From positions 90,484,307 through 90,548,306 of the forward strand of contig OY978525.1 in assembly GCA_963854835.1 (NCBI GenBank): 64,000 nt of DNA. The letters run 5' to 3'. The stretch comes from Megamerina dolium (taxonomy: Eukaryota > Arthropoda > Insecta > Diptera > Megamerinidae). The position numbers and the translations under genes are program-made. The number at the start of each line of letters is the position of its first letter. Within the stretch, counting starts at the first letter, position 1. This document shows positions 52,372 through 63,478 of the stretch, in pieces. The notes beneath the pieces are model-generated. The model was not told the DNA's origin and did no database searches. It saw only the letters and a program-made list of their open reading frames with translations.

Positions 52372-52889
52372 TACATCTTTCGATGAATTTAAAGATAATG
52401 TAAATGATTCTCAAGTTTCGCTTAGTGAAGCAATTGATTGTGAAATACAGCTTTATTTGAACAAGACCATTATGGAGAGTTGTGATGATGTTTTAAAGTT
52501 TTGGGAGACAGCCACAGATTTTCCATTTTTGAGAAGCCTTTCAAGGCAAATATTAAATATACCAGCTAGCTCTGCAACTAGCGAACGAGTTTTTTCTGTT
52601 TCTGGCAGAATTTTAGAAGAACGACGAACACGACTGCTCGGTGAAAACCTTGATAAAATATTATTTTTAAATAAAAATATGAACTAATGTTAAGATATCT
52701 TATATAATGTACATAAGCAATTAGTACCTATGCATAATAATACTTTTGTATAACATTTTCTGTGAAATATGGAATATATGTACATTGTACAAATCTTACA
52801 CTAAAAGCATTTTAATAGTGAATTTTTAATGTGTAGCGAAATTCGTGAAAAGGCGTGCATGAACGTGCGTGAATAAAAAAACTGGCTTC

Positions 52890-52982
52890 GTGAGCATGCG
52901 TGAACGTGAGCCAAATTTAAAAAAAAAATCATAAGCGTGCGTGATTTTAAAAATTGCTTATGTGAGCATGCGTGAACGTGAG
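52890..52982. repeat. Subterminal direct repeats of the hAT right end
   Basis: The 21-bp sequence beginning GTGAGCATGCGTGAACGTGA occurs at 52890-52910 and 52962-52982, and a further partial match (TGCATGAACGTGCGTGA) just upstream. These GCGTGA-type motifs, also present at the left end, are candidate transposase-binding sites. Confidence 0.88.
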
Positions 52983-53017
52983 TGAATTTCACTCACGCGC
53001 CCATCTCTACAACCAAC

Positions 53018-54585
53018 AATCGAATGCGCGCTATTTTCGGAAATCGTATTATCAACCGCTTCGGCGATGTCAATTGTACGGCGCCGTGTAAGATCGATGT
53101 TATACGGGCAATCACGAAACTATTCAGTTTTAATTTCAAATTTTTCCGTTTTTTTTTTTTTTTGTTTGAAGATTTTTGAAATATATTTCAAACTTAAGCC
53201 CTTTGCATATATTGTTGAAAATATTATTGGTACTAATTTATAATCTGTTGGATTATCTTTATTTTGACACATTTGACAATCTAATTGATTGCACTTTGCT
53301 GCTTCCTTCCTACTACCTTCGAAAAAATCCCCAAACATGTTCGATGTTTCCCGTTGAGGAATGAATATTCTTCCCGAATGCACTTATAAATTTTATCATT
53401 GATTCTGACGTATTCGAAGATAACGTTGTTTAGTCAGCTGTATCTACAACAAATATTTTGAGATATTTGTTTTGATATGAACCCAGCAAACCAAAATATG
53501 AGCGCTTAGAAAAAGGATTTATAAAAATGTGAAAATAGAGAGCGTTTTGAGAGCACACAAAATTATTCTTAAATGACTCTAAATAGGCTTCAAAAATGAC
53601 TGCTTAGGGAGATGATTCTTAAAACACTCAGAAGTAAATATTTTATGACTTAGCAAAAGCAATTTCGGAAGCTTTTTGAAAAGGCTATTTTCTGAAAATT
53701 ATTTATAGCTTTATCTGATGAACAAGTTTAATACAAAAATACCATTTCTGGCAGTTTTCGGATCGTTTATGATTGTATTATGAACTCCTTATGAGCGTGA
53801 ACGATCCGGAATAGAAGTTAGAAAAGTGTCTTATCTGACTCTTATGATTTGCTGGGGACAGAATCAAGATCTATGTATGTGAGATCAAGCTTTAGTTTCG
53901 ATCCTGAAAATATGCTCTCTTTATATTTTTGTATGTGAAATTGTATATCAAACAACTATTAACATTTGCATATGCCATGTGTCCGAAAACAATTATGTAC
54001 TATAAACACTGAATCGATATGACAAACGAAGAAAAAAGTGAGAGCAAAGTGGAGTTTTTTCATTGATTATGCAAATTTTTCTCGAAAAATTATTTCGCAA
54101 ATACTATTATAATTTTTTAAAGCAGACAAACGTATTAATATACAATATTAATACCATTTATATTATTAAATATTAAAAAATTGTTTTTATTTCATTCGCC
54201 CACAACACAATATACTATTGATCACAAAAAAACTGCCAAAGAAACGATTCATTCCATATTCACAAACTTAAAAATTTCGACAATTTCGTGGCCCCGTCGG
54301 AATTAATGATCGGACAACAGAAAAAAATGTGAAATGTTTTTGAAATTAAGTGTAGCGAGTCAAAATTATCGGATAAATGGGATCTTCCCAATTAGATCAT
54401 AATATACTGAATACAACGATTTTCTTTATTTTATTCTATTTTTTAAAAAATAAACATTTTTATTTGGACCACCCTTTCTGGTATTGAATGTATACGTATT
54501 ACAATTTTAGTACTATCGTACTTAGACTTCTAAAAATATCTCAAAGATTCTAGAGTTTGAAAAATCAAAAAATGATACCTATGAT
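53018..54585. other. Intronic DNA, nothing recognised
   Basis: The first bases continue the sequence left of the hAT (48280 and before). The rest is AT-rich. Confidence 0.35.
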
Positions 54586-54588
54586 ACC

Positions 54589-54885
54589 TATGGGCCCCAA
54601 AGGCCCCTTTTGGCCGATCTTGCTTTCCAGTACTGTTATGTGTGCTATATTTTGGACACTATTTGAAGGGACTCACTTACTGATTAGCCGAATAAGCAAT
54701 TTCGAACGGCAGAACTCTTGAGACATCACTTTTCCACATAGCTCTTCTTTTACTGCCAATTTCCAAAAGAATTGCCAATTTCTTGCCGACAAGTGGATAC
54801 CGCCATTAAAGTTTTGCGTCAGCCGAGGATTAAAGCAACTGATCTAGAGGTCAGAAGGCCAACGAACTAACGACATCAAGCAACT
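54589..54885 (-). repeat. Diverged copy of the tRNA-derived SINE
   Basis: The minus strand shows the order GGCCTTCTGACCTCTAGATC, TCCTCGGCTGACGC, CCACTTGTCGGCAAGAAATT, GTCTCAAGAGTTCTGCCG, TAAGTGAGTCCCTTC and GGAAAGCAAGATCGGCC. The head is decayed and the 3' hairpin is changed to a GGCCCC-rich stretch. Confidence 0.72.
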
Positions 54886-54889
54886 AACT

Positions 54890-56265
54890 AGTTTTAATGG
54901 AAATACAATTGTAGTATTTAAAAAGGGTACTTCTTTATTTTTCTTATTGAGCAAAATGGCAAAATGCCTTAGCAGCATCTAGCTGTTGACAAATATAAAT
55001 GTGCATTTTAAGCATTAAAAGGTTTTAAGAATTTTTCTCCAGCTGCAATCTTTTTCCGGAAAATATTAAGCTACGAATGTATTTAGTGAACTAGTGAACC
55101 TTGTCGCAATAATTTTTTTTTTTTTGCTATTATAAATGCTTCTAAAATTTTAACATTTTATTAAATATATTATTAATTATAATATGACAAATATATGTAG
55201 GTATTTAAATAATACATAATTTTAATTCCAATGGATATAATGTATTAAATATCTCCTAGTCTATATATTAAACAACATGTAACTGTGATTTGCGGTTAAT
55301 TTTAATTTACACATTCATTGTTACTTCCTGCTAAGGTAATGAGCAGCATTATTAGTCATATTCTGTAATAGTTCAACTTCACACATTTGTATTGCAACAC
55401 AAATTGATTATTGCAAAAATATGCAGACATATATGTACACATTTGCACGTACAACAATGTATTCATATACATATATAGTTGAATGTCACTATAAATATAC
55501 GAATGTACAGTATATGCGTATTCATTTTAATTACTAGTATTAATTTTATTATAAATATTTTCGCTCGATGTATGTTCTTTCTATAACAGGATGAACCGTA
55601 AACAATAAAATAATAATAGTAATAATAAATAAAAAATATAAATATTTACCTATTAGATATTAAATATTAATTAACACATTGTATGCGGACGTCTACGGGG
55701 CAACAGCGTCTCTACAATGCTCGAGAAGTGTCAAAACAATTTTACTGCACAACGCATAAAATGTGCTAATGATGCAACAACAACACACTATTTGTGTAAC
55801 CAACTTTTTGTAAAGTATAAATTTTGAAAATTATTTATATGCAGGTCTGAGCGTGTGAAATGTTTTGTTAACTCTTCCAAATAAAGAAACTGGAAAAGTA
55901 TATTTGCCGAAGAGACCATTGGTTCAAAATCAATTTTACGATAACTTCAAAATTATGCACTCGATTTTTTATTTTGTTATGACATTGGAAAGGAGAAATA
56001 TATACGCATATAACAGTATATAACTTTCTATATTCCAATAAATGATGATAGCGATAGTACGCCTAATACATACATATATCGAAAATGTTAAATTTTTATA
56101 CCAAATTTTCGAACTGTGGTAGAATTTCGGTTATGGGCTAATTGAAATGCTTCAGAAATTGGGGGGTATAACTTGAGTTACTTATTGTATTTGAGAATGG
56201 GTCTTCCGACATTGATGACGCCTAAAACCAAAATATAGTGCTTATCGTGACTTTTTAAACGATAT
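54890..56265. other. AT-rich intronic DNA, nothing recognised
   Basis: No open frame with similarity and no repeat ends. A T-run occurs near 55.1 kb. Confidence 0.35.
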
Positions 56266-56269
56266 AAAG

Positions 56270-57730
56270 GGTTTTCCAATAGATGTTATGATTTTAAAAT
56301 GTCATAGCAGCCATATTGAAAATTGAAATGTCAAATGCTGTCATTTGTATTCAGTAGAGTGTAACAATTCATGATGGTAAAATACACGCTTCAACAACGC
56401 TTGATTACTATCCAAAAATTAACGTGCACCTTGTGAATTATATGGTCCACATAATCGACCAAATGTGCTTGCCATTCCTCGAATTGTTGAAAAATTGTAA
56501 TCAAAATACACGCTACATGATACGAAAAAACCAAAAAGACATTGAAATATAAGAAATGAAGAAAATATTGAAGCTGGGGTATTTTAAAAAAGACTTGAGT
56601 TTACATTCATATAAGATTGTATTCACTCAAGAACTCAAGCGTCTAAATCATCATAGCCGTCGTAAGTTAACTGATTGAGCATTAAAACCAATTGAAACAG
56701 ATAATGATTTTGCTAACAAAATCATCTTTTCAGACGAAGTTCATTTTTATCTAAATGGACTTGTTAATAAGCAAAATTGTCGTTTCCAGAGCGATACTAA
56801 TCCACAAGAGGTTGTTGAGAAGCCAATGTAACCTGAAAATATAACAGTGTGCTGTGATTTATGGCATGGTGGAATTATAGCTCAATATTTTTTTTTTTTA
56901 TTGATAAAGATCAAACTGTTACAGTTATTGGTGAACAATACAGAGCGATTTTAACAAATTTTTTGTCGGCACAATTGGTTTCAACAAGACGGTGCAACTT
57001 CTCACACTGCTACGGTTACCATGGACTTATTAAGTTTGGTGAATACATAATTTTAAGAAATACTACTGTTAACTGGCCTTCGAAAGGTAGAAATCATTAG
57101 TGTATGCAGATAAACCACGAACACTTGAAGCTTTGAAACAGAATAGTGAAAGTTGTATTGTTGGCATTAAACCAGATTTATTGCATACAAAAAAAAATAA
57201 ATATGTGGCAATTAAAGCCCCGAAGGGCTCATTCGCCGAGCTTCTCTTCCATTACTGTTGTTTGTGTTAAATTTTTGGAAGTATTAGAAGGGACCTACTT
57301 ATTTTAGTCGGTTCCGAAAGGCAGAACCCTTATGACACTTTTTCTGAGCTTTGTCACAGAGTTCTTTTAAAAGCTTTTCCATTGCAAGTTGTTACTGTCG
57401 GAAGAATTTCCAATTGCTTGCCGACAGGTGGGTACCGTTCGAAAGAAAAATCTTTTCAATATTAAATTTGTCATGCATCAGCCGGGGATTGAACCGCGAC
57501 CTACAGATCAGTAGGCGAACACACTAACCACTGAGCTACAGCACCCATTTATTGCATAGAGACATTGAAAATTGGACTCATCCCATTCGGTTCTGTAAAC
57601 AAAATCGAGGTGGTGATTTAAAATTACTTTCGGTTCAAATTACTGAGTACCAATTTTCTGAAAATGGCAATGTTCCACTAAAAAGACAAACAATGCTCGT
57701 AAAATGTTCATAGGACCCCTTAAAATTTCA
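56270..57730 (+). pseudogene. mariner-like (DD41D-type) transposase fossil, interrupted by a SINE
   Basis: Plus-strand pieces in order: MVKYTLQQRLITIQ, YGPHNRPNVLAIPRIVEKL, KIVFTQELK, NKIIFSDEVHFYLNGLVNKQ (first catalytic Asp), QEVVEKPM, TVTVIGEQYRAILTNF, FQQDGATSHT (second Asp), VNWPSKG, TLEALKQNSES and NWTHPIRFCKQNRGGD. These match a widespread insect mariner-like family whose last two catalytic Asp residues are about 41 residues apart. In this copy the region of the third Asp (the SCDLTPLDY-type motif) is lost. Many frameshifts; the ends are not defined. A SINE sits in its C-terminal part. Confidence 0.84.
57188..57546 (-). mobile_element. tRNA-derived SINE, full length, with 12-bp target duplication
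   Basis: ATTTATTGCATA at 57176-57187 and 57547-57558 flanks the insertion in the mariner fossil. On the minus strand the head reads TAGCTCAGTGGTTAG (A box) and GGTTCAATCCC (B box). The body is shared with the 33.9-kb copy, plus about 60 bp (TTTCGAACGGTACCCACC and neighbours) that the other copy lacks. The 3' part has AGCCC-TTCG-GGGCT (57216-57229), then GCCACATATTTATTT, ending in an A/T-rich tail. At 359 bp, probably the reference-length copy of the family here. Confidence 0.92.
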
Positions 57731-58249
57731 CAGATTTAATTCGTTTAGCTTCTTGAATTAAATGTGGGTTAATTTCTTAATTTTTTTGGTTAATTTTTTA
57801 ATTACTCCTAAAAATTGAACAATGTATGAGATCTTGCCGGAAAAGGTTAAAGAAGAGGAAAAGAAAAACGAAAATTTTACTGATTCTAATCAATCAAGCA
57901 AAAAAAATTATAGTTAATCTAGCGACTTAATCAAAGCCTCTAATAACTGAAATACGAATTTTCAAAAGGAAAACGCTTATTTATTGTTACTAAAAATAGA
58001 ATATACAAATTTTATTGCAATTATATTAAAAATGACTGTATATCAGTCTATTCTTCATGAAACTCAGTTGGTTTGATGAAAATTGTCTGCGACGAAAGAA
58101 AGAAAGAAGAAACATATGCTGGATGTTGCAACAACACGTACTTTAATTCACTGAGGTGTGTGAGCAGGTGCACTGACTTGATTAAAATTTCTTTTCTTTT
58201 TCTGTATACCAAGCCTTTCTGCACAAAACTTGTTTATACAATTAGTCCA

Positions 58250-58640
58250 AACGGTTAAAATAATAATCTGAGTTTATTGCATTGTAAGTTTAAAGATAAT
58301 CCACCAACAAAATTCCTTTTGCATCATAAAAAACTGGTAGCCAATAACTTGTTGCCGATTTCTGAATACAAAAACGCTCCAAATGCTGCCGATAATAGGT
58401 TTGCGTTTAATTTTTAGCGAATGCGTAACTCATTGTGCACATTATTTGAAATCCAAAACTTCACTAAAAGCTCGGCTCACACTGCCGAGATTGCCTAGAT
58501 GCCTAAGGCTTCAGCCAATCGACAAACTTCCAGAATCATATCTGAATTTTTCTATCATTTGTACGCTTTTTTCTTCACGTGGATCGTCTTCAATGCTTCC
58601 AGATTCACCTAACACATTTACCATTCCGGTACGAATTTGC
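58250..58640 (-). pseudogene. mariner transposase fossil fragment
   Basis: The minus strand reads VIGYQFFYDAKGILLVDYL, which lines up with the VMATVFWDAKGILLVDYL block of mariner transposases. Upstream pieces (SGSIEDDPREEKS, LRHLGNLGSVSRAF) fit the N-terminal half, with stops between. No ends seen. The plus-strand open frame over this stretch (58383-58805) is a shadow. Confidence 0.55.
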
Positions 58641-59613
58641 ATTCTATTTTACAAAGAATCTAATCACTGCAAAATGTTCAATTTTTTTCATTGTAAAAAA
58701 TACACTGACCTCTTACTCTTAGCACTAATACATATCTCATTATTTAGGTACACCTATACTATTCCATTTGCTTTACAATTGATACTAAATATTTACACCA
58801 CTTAATCAAAAAGTTCTTGATAAATTTAACTACTTTATTCAACAAAATTTCCACACAAAAAATATGAATTTTCTACAGAGGGAAAAACCCTAAATAGAAA
58901 ATTTTGGCAAATAATTGAAGTAAAAATGCAATAGAATATTTAAACACACTCGCACACGTATCCATACATGGAAGCACCGAAATGTACGTAGGTATTTATA
59001 AAATATAAATTACGAATTGGCATGAATAAGAGAATGTGATAATAACATATGTATAGGGAGTGAATGGCAAACCAACAAAAGCGTACAAGAGAATCGCCGC
59101 CAGGTGAGAATAACCAATACAACAACAAAAGTGTAGAAGAGTAAAATAAACTCACATATGTACATGCATACATATGGAAGTACATCGTTGATAATAGAAT
59201 GGGTTAAGAGCAGGGACAATGTTTAAATGAATGTTCAATGAAAATGTTGGTATTTTAAGTTATTCATATAAAAGAACTTATGTTGTTGTTTTTGTATTTT
59301 GAGGAAATGTTTGTAACAACTAAGATATGAGATTTTAATTTTTACTATTTTGCTTTCCTATAGATGTACTAAACAAATAGAAAGGTAAATGAGTATTTGC
59401 ATATATGTATGTAATTATAAAAACTAAAAATACATATGTACTTGATATATTTTCAATTAGCCAAAAATGATAGAAGAAAATTTTTGGTTCGATCAACCAA
59501 GAGATATATAAAGAAAGACAATCAATATTCATGAAATATATGTATGTATGAATGTATGTACAAGATTTTATGTAATACAAGATTGATTATATTCTGAAAA
59601 AAAAATAACTTAC

Positions 59614-59652
59614 GTCGTAACGATTGTTGCTGCAGCGTCCAAAATTGGTCAT
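59614..59652 (-). CDS. FBXL20: Short alternative first coding exon of the FBXL20-like gene
   Basis: The reverse strand reads ATG at 59652 and encodes MTNFGRCSNNRYD, followed at once by a consensus donor GTAAGT (59613 downwards). The exon ends in phase 0, exactly what the F-box exon at 7897 needs. The joined product would read NNRYD then QTFLSSTDSDDEP and the F-box. This resembles the short N-terminus of vertebrate FBXL20, where SRFE and MFSNSDEA precede the F-box. The ATG lies in AT-rich DNA that would be 5'UTR. The intron to the F-box exon would be about 51.7 kb. What I see is the short ORF, the donor and the phase; that it belongs to this gene is inference. It could instead be a chance ATG next to a good donor. 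Confidence 0.6.
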
Positions 59653-61213
59653 TTTATTATTATATTTTTTGATTTCTAATTTCTTAAACTTATATATGAC
59701 CTCAAGGGAAGTTGTGCGTTATCGTATTATTTGTATTGTATTATTTGATTATTAGCAAATAATAAACAGCCATTGAAAAAGCATAAGCAATTTTTTGCTC
59801 AATCTTGTCGTTATAGGTGATGTTACTTTTTTCCTGAATACAGCTATGACTTTCTGATTATCATTTCTTGACAATTCTCTGTTCTACTTCCTTTCTTGCT
59901 TATGCGATTACGTTTTTATATTCAAATTTTAGCTCAAATAATGCGTAATTTCCAATTTGTTCGTTTCAGTTTCCATACAAAACAGAAAAGAAGCTGATTT
60001 TGGCATAAAACTGCTTTGCTTTTCTACATTTTTTGTTGAATTTTTCTTTTGTCATTAATGTATATAAAAATGTATCTTTTTTTGTTATATTTCTCGATAT
60101 GCAACACACAGATACAATACTTGATACACTTGTATTCTTCTTTTTCGTTGACTTTGCTTCGTTCCGATTTGCACGTAACAATCAGAATTTTTCACACATA
60201 TCCAATCAGAATTTGAAGAAAATATAAAAATTAGATGAAAAAAATGTAAGAAAAAAAAACAAAACAATTTTGTACATAAAATAGTTTTAATTCTATGCTG
60301 AAGAGTTCGCCCTATTGCGATGTTGATTTTTTTTGTAATGGTGCGATGGGATTCCAATAAGTGATTGATTTTTTCTTACTTTACGCTAAATTACTATTAT
60401 ATTCTTTATTATATTCAAAATTTATATGCCGAATTTACTTCGATTATGTCGTTTGTGCTTTGCTCTTTGCCATATAACCACGGTCGAGTCAAGTCAAAAA
60501 ATGATATTATGTATATTTCTATTTTCTGAATAGAAGAAAAACATAAATACATTAATTTCTCCAATTTTTCGTTCTGATATTTGCACAAAATTGCACCACG
60601 GTACGCAGCCGACGAAAGTTGAAAGCGAATTAATTAAGTACTGGTTGGTTGTTTGACTGCTGGTTGATTATACGAGATACAGACGATGTTGTTTCGTTTA
60701 CTTTTTTACTTTTATATTCCTTTTTCTTTGTTTACTTTTTTCGTTCATAATATGGTTGTTGTTTTTGTAAAAGTTTTTTTGTTGCTCTTTTCCTTTTGTA
60801 TTCAATACTCCTCACAAACAATTCTTCTTCGCCATTTCATTCTTTTTATATTGTGTTTTTTATTTTTATTTGTTCCTCTTTCTATTCGATTTTTATCACC
60901 ACACTTTTATGTTCGTCATTCAGATCTCACTCAGCGTTGCTTTTTTATGGTCTGAAAGTATCAATTCTACTACAGGATGATCACGGATGAGGATTTGAAT
61001 AATAGCAAAAATTTCAATTCTCATAAAATTAATTTCCAAATAAATAACATATAAATGACACATAAATACATTAAACTCATAACACAATAAGTAATAGAAA
61101 GTCCTATGTACTTTCAAGAAAGAACTTAAAAAGATTAATGGCCCAATAACTACAAGGTATGGTAACGTGAGGTAAAGTAACGTAAACGTAGAAAATACAT
61201 CGATAAACCACTA
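59653..61213 (-). promoter_or_regulatory. Probable 5'UTR and promoter region of the FBXL20-like short isoform
   Basis: Upstream of the ATG at 59652 on the minus strand and before the gap to Mlc-c. The small GC-richer patch near 60.59-60.63 kb could be near a start site, but no core promoter motif is convincing. Otherwise T-rich DNA with Phe/Leu-rich shadow frames. Confidence 0.25.
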
Positions 61214-63279
61214 AGGACCAGTTTTTCAGTGCAAGTTTTAACGAGGTTTACTAAGTTTACGGAAACGGAGCTAAAATTTAAACTTGTTTTAAGCCGCTGT
61301 AAGAAAAGATGTACTGGGATGCAAGAATAGACAGCTGAACAACAGATAGCAGATAGTTCTCAGTTTAACCCAGCTAGATTGGACGTTTAAACATAGTTAA
61401 ACTACGCTGTAATTTGACCTAAACACAACTCGAGTTTAAACTTAGTTTAAACAAGAATTATGGTTAAACTGGCACTGAAAAAAAGTCGCACCTTCCAGTC
61501 AGAGGCTTCAACGAAGAGAAAATAAGCACATCGTTGCTAAGTTCGGAAATTGGAGTTAATGGAAACAAAAAATTGTTAGTTATTGTATGAAAGTATTCAA
61601 CTGTTTAAATTAACTTGTTAACAGAGGTAGGATGAATTAGTATTGAAGTTGACGACAATGCTATCATCATTACTGCAGAAGACAGCACGGTGAACGAGGA
61701 AAATAAAGAAAATTTGCCCTTTCACTCTTCAAAATTATTTGAAGAAGCCTCAAACCCTGCCCTAAATCTGCAGAACACTAACAACTCGAAGAGGTGGAAG
61801 AATTACGAAAGGAATTGTAAATAAGTCGCACAGTTGAACCAATAAATATATAAATATATATTGTATAAGTTTATTGCAAACGTAGTAAAGCGTTAAAGAA
61901 AGAAAATTTACTCCTGCGCAGACTTCAGAAAAAGCATTCCGGAAAGCGTAACGCCTTAAAACTCTTCTTTAAGCAGACGGAAAGGAAGTATATATATAAC
62001 ATACAAGTTTTAAAAATGAGTTTTGGAAAACTTGCCCAAGAATGTTAAAAATGGGTTACTCATAACAAATAATTTTGTACAAAAACATATTGAACAATCT
62101 TAAAGTAGTAACTGCAATATTAAGCTAAAGAAATTGTTCTTACGGGCGAGGATGTTCTTCAAGATTAGAAAACTAAACAAAGAAATGGAAGAGGTCACTC
62201 ACAAGAAAAAAGAAAATTCACTTAAATTGTAACTTAGTTTTATTAATTCTTTTTTAATTCGTTTTTTAATTGTTATTATAACTATTTAATTCTTTTTTAA
62301 TTTTCATACATGTATACATATGTGCATAATAAAACTTGTAATGAAAATTCTGGAGTATGCCCACAGAGTATAAATAGGGCCAGTTGTTGAGAGATGAAAT
62401 CAATTGAATTCCGAGAGTGATCACGAAAACATTGATACAGTATCAGAAGCAAAAGTTGTAAGTACATTAAAGAGTTATTGTAAATAGAGTTAATTAAATA
62501 AATTGTTGCTGAATATAGTTGTACAAAATAAGTGGTGCAATGATTATTAACAGAATCCAGTGATCGAACAGGGTTGATTCGAGTAGAATTAAACGCTCAC
62601 AAAATAAAAACGTAACAATATTTTGACAGTGGTGCAAATACAAATGAACTAAAAGAGATTTCAAGTGCGGTTTGTTGAAAGTGCATTTTAAAGCTCGAAT
62701 ATAAGGATTATATTATTGTACAGAGAATAAAAGGAGAATAAATTTTGCTCGCAGTCAAATTGATTTCTTGATCTTCTTCTAGTAATTTATATTCCTCTAG
62801 AAATTAGTAAGTAAAGCAAACACAATCATCGCAGTTTCACGATTTATTGCATTTTTAATGAAATTAAAGACACTCCAAGGAGTTCGCTTATTACCTCGAA
62901 ACCGGTCACGAAAAATCTCTCTCGTCCTACAATTAAAAAGTAGTGAGCGCTCTCGAATTTCTTTTATTCTCATAAATACATTAATTTTTATTGCTTCCTC
63001 GTATTCAAAGTCACTGCATTCATCACTACTCCAATCAAAATCCAAGTTAAAAAAAATTGTTTTAGTTTTTCTTAGTTATGGGTATTTACGAGTAGGTCCT
63101 TAAAATTTTATTTTGCAACTAATAATCATCTGTTCACAAAGATAAGAACGACTTAAGTCGGCAACTTGGCGAACTTGAGTTGAACTTATGTTTTGCTAAG
63201 AAAATAGTTGTTGAAACGCAAAATCGTAAACTAACGTAGATATAATTTTAACTTATAAATGCATTTTAATACCGGCCCT
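61214..63279. mobile_element. Possible PIF/Harbinger-like degenerate element
   Basis: The left end AGGACCAGTTTTTCAGTGCA and the opposite-strand right end AGGGCCGGTATTAAAATGCA are related, each next to TA. Near the left end an inverted pair (TTTTTCAGTGCAAGTTTTAAC at 61221 and its relative ending near 61485) and repeated AGTTTAAACT motifs form a palindromic block. Inside are a plus-strand fragment ending LQNTNNSKRWKNYERNCK and a minus-strand frame (62797-63045: MDFDWSSDECSDFEYEEA, then EIFRDRFRGNKRTPWSVFNF) that resembles the N-terminus of Harbinger-type transposases. No catalytic domain is left. The whole-element reading is inference. Confidence 0.36.
62797..63045 (-). pseudogene. Possible Harbinger-type transposase N-terminal fragment
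   Basis: An 82-codon minus-strand frame with an acidic start (MDFDWSSDECSDFEYEEA) and EIFRDRFRGNKRTPWSVFNF, similar in layout to the FRxRFRxxK segment at the start of Harbinger transposases. It ends before any catalytic motif. Confidence 0.35.
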
Positions 63280-63437
63280 TAATAATATATTTAAGACATA
63301 TTTTTTCATGCTACCCTTTGTGTTTCTTTATCAAGTGTTCCGGCATGTTAATATAAACATTGTTGCATTTTTAAGCTGTCGTCAACATATTTGCTATAGT
63401 TGGGCGATTTCTGTCTAATTGGTTCATTATCCATCAA

Positions 63438-63445
63438 TATAAAAA
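63438..63445 (+). promoter_or_regulatory. Possible TATA box upstream of Mlc-c
   Basis: TATAAAAA lies 41 bp before the Mlc-c ATG. An initiation point 25-30 bp downstream would leave a very short 5'UTR, so the real start site may be further upstream. Weak evidence in AT-rich DNA. Confidence 0.2.
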
Positions 63446-63478
63446 CGGATTTCATTGTGTTCTTTAAAATAAGTTAAA

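Larger units (their letters stand above)
48817..52687 (+). pseudogene. hAT transposase, broken by frameshifts, a deletion and a Tc1 insertion
   Basis: The likely start is the ATG at 48817 (MSGFKRKLEIERDLKKNPEI). A frameshift near 48880 leads into the frame KFAMPSKSRSDVWTRF with a BED-type zinc finger (CNIC, then LLRHKC). Exon 1 ends at 49183 before GTGAGT; the acceptor TTTTCAG ends at 49690. Exon 2 begins GDGFKQLAQTLIDIGAKYGN and then lacks the segment that normally carries the first catalytic Asp; it resumes at RSFLTLTAHYITDDFK. Later come VIVTDNGANVVAAF (second Asp) and the CACHNLNL motif. At 50720 the frame is cut by the Tc1-like element and resumes after 52373, ending in the hAT dimerisation motif (LNIPASSATSERVFSVSGR, then ILEERRTRLLG) with the stop at 52687. 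It is non-functional; spliced hAT transposases normally excise and insert with 8-bp duplications. Confidence 0.9.
48289..53009 (+). mobile_element. hAT element (hobo/Hermes-like) with 8-bp target duplication
   Basis: CAACCAAC flanks both sides (48281-48288 and 53010-53017), a perfect 8-bp target duplication as hAT elements make. The ends are inverted: TAGAGATGAGCGCCGTG at the left and TAGAGATGGGCGCGTG on the opposite strand at the right. Subterminal repeats lie near both ends. It is 4721 bp, of which 1651 bp (50721-52371) is a later Tc1-like insertion, so the hAT alone is about 3.07 kb. The transposase lies on the plus strand, with an intron. Confidence 0.96.

Noticed and set aside
58383..58805. 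140-codon plus-strand open frame
   Set aside because: It overlaps a mariner fossil on the other strand and has no similarity of its own.
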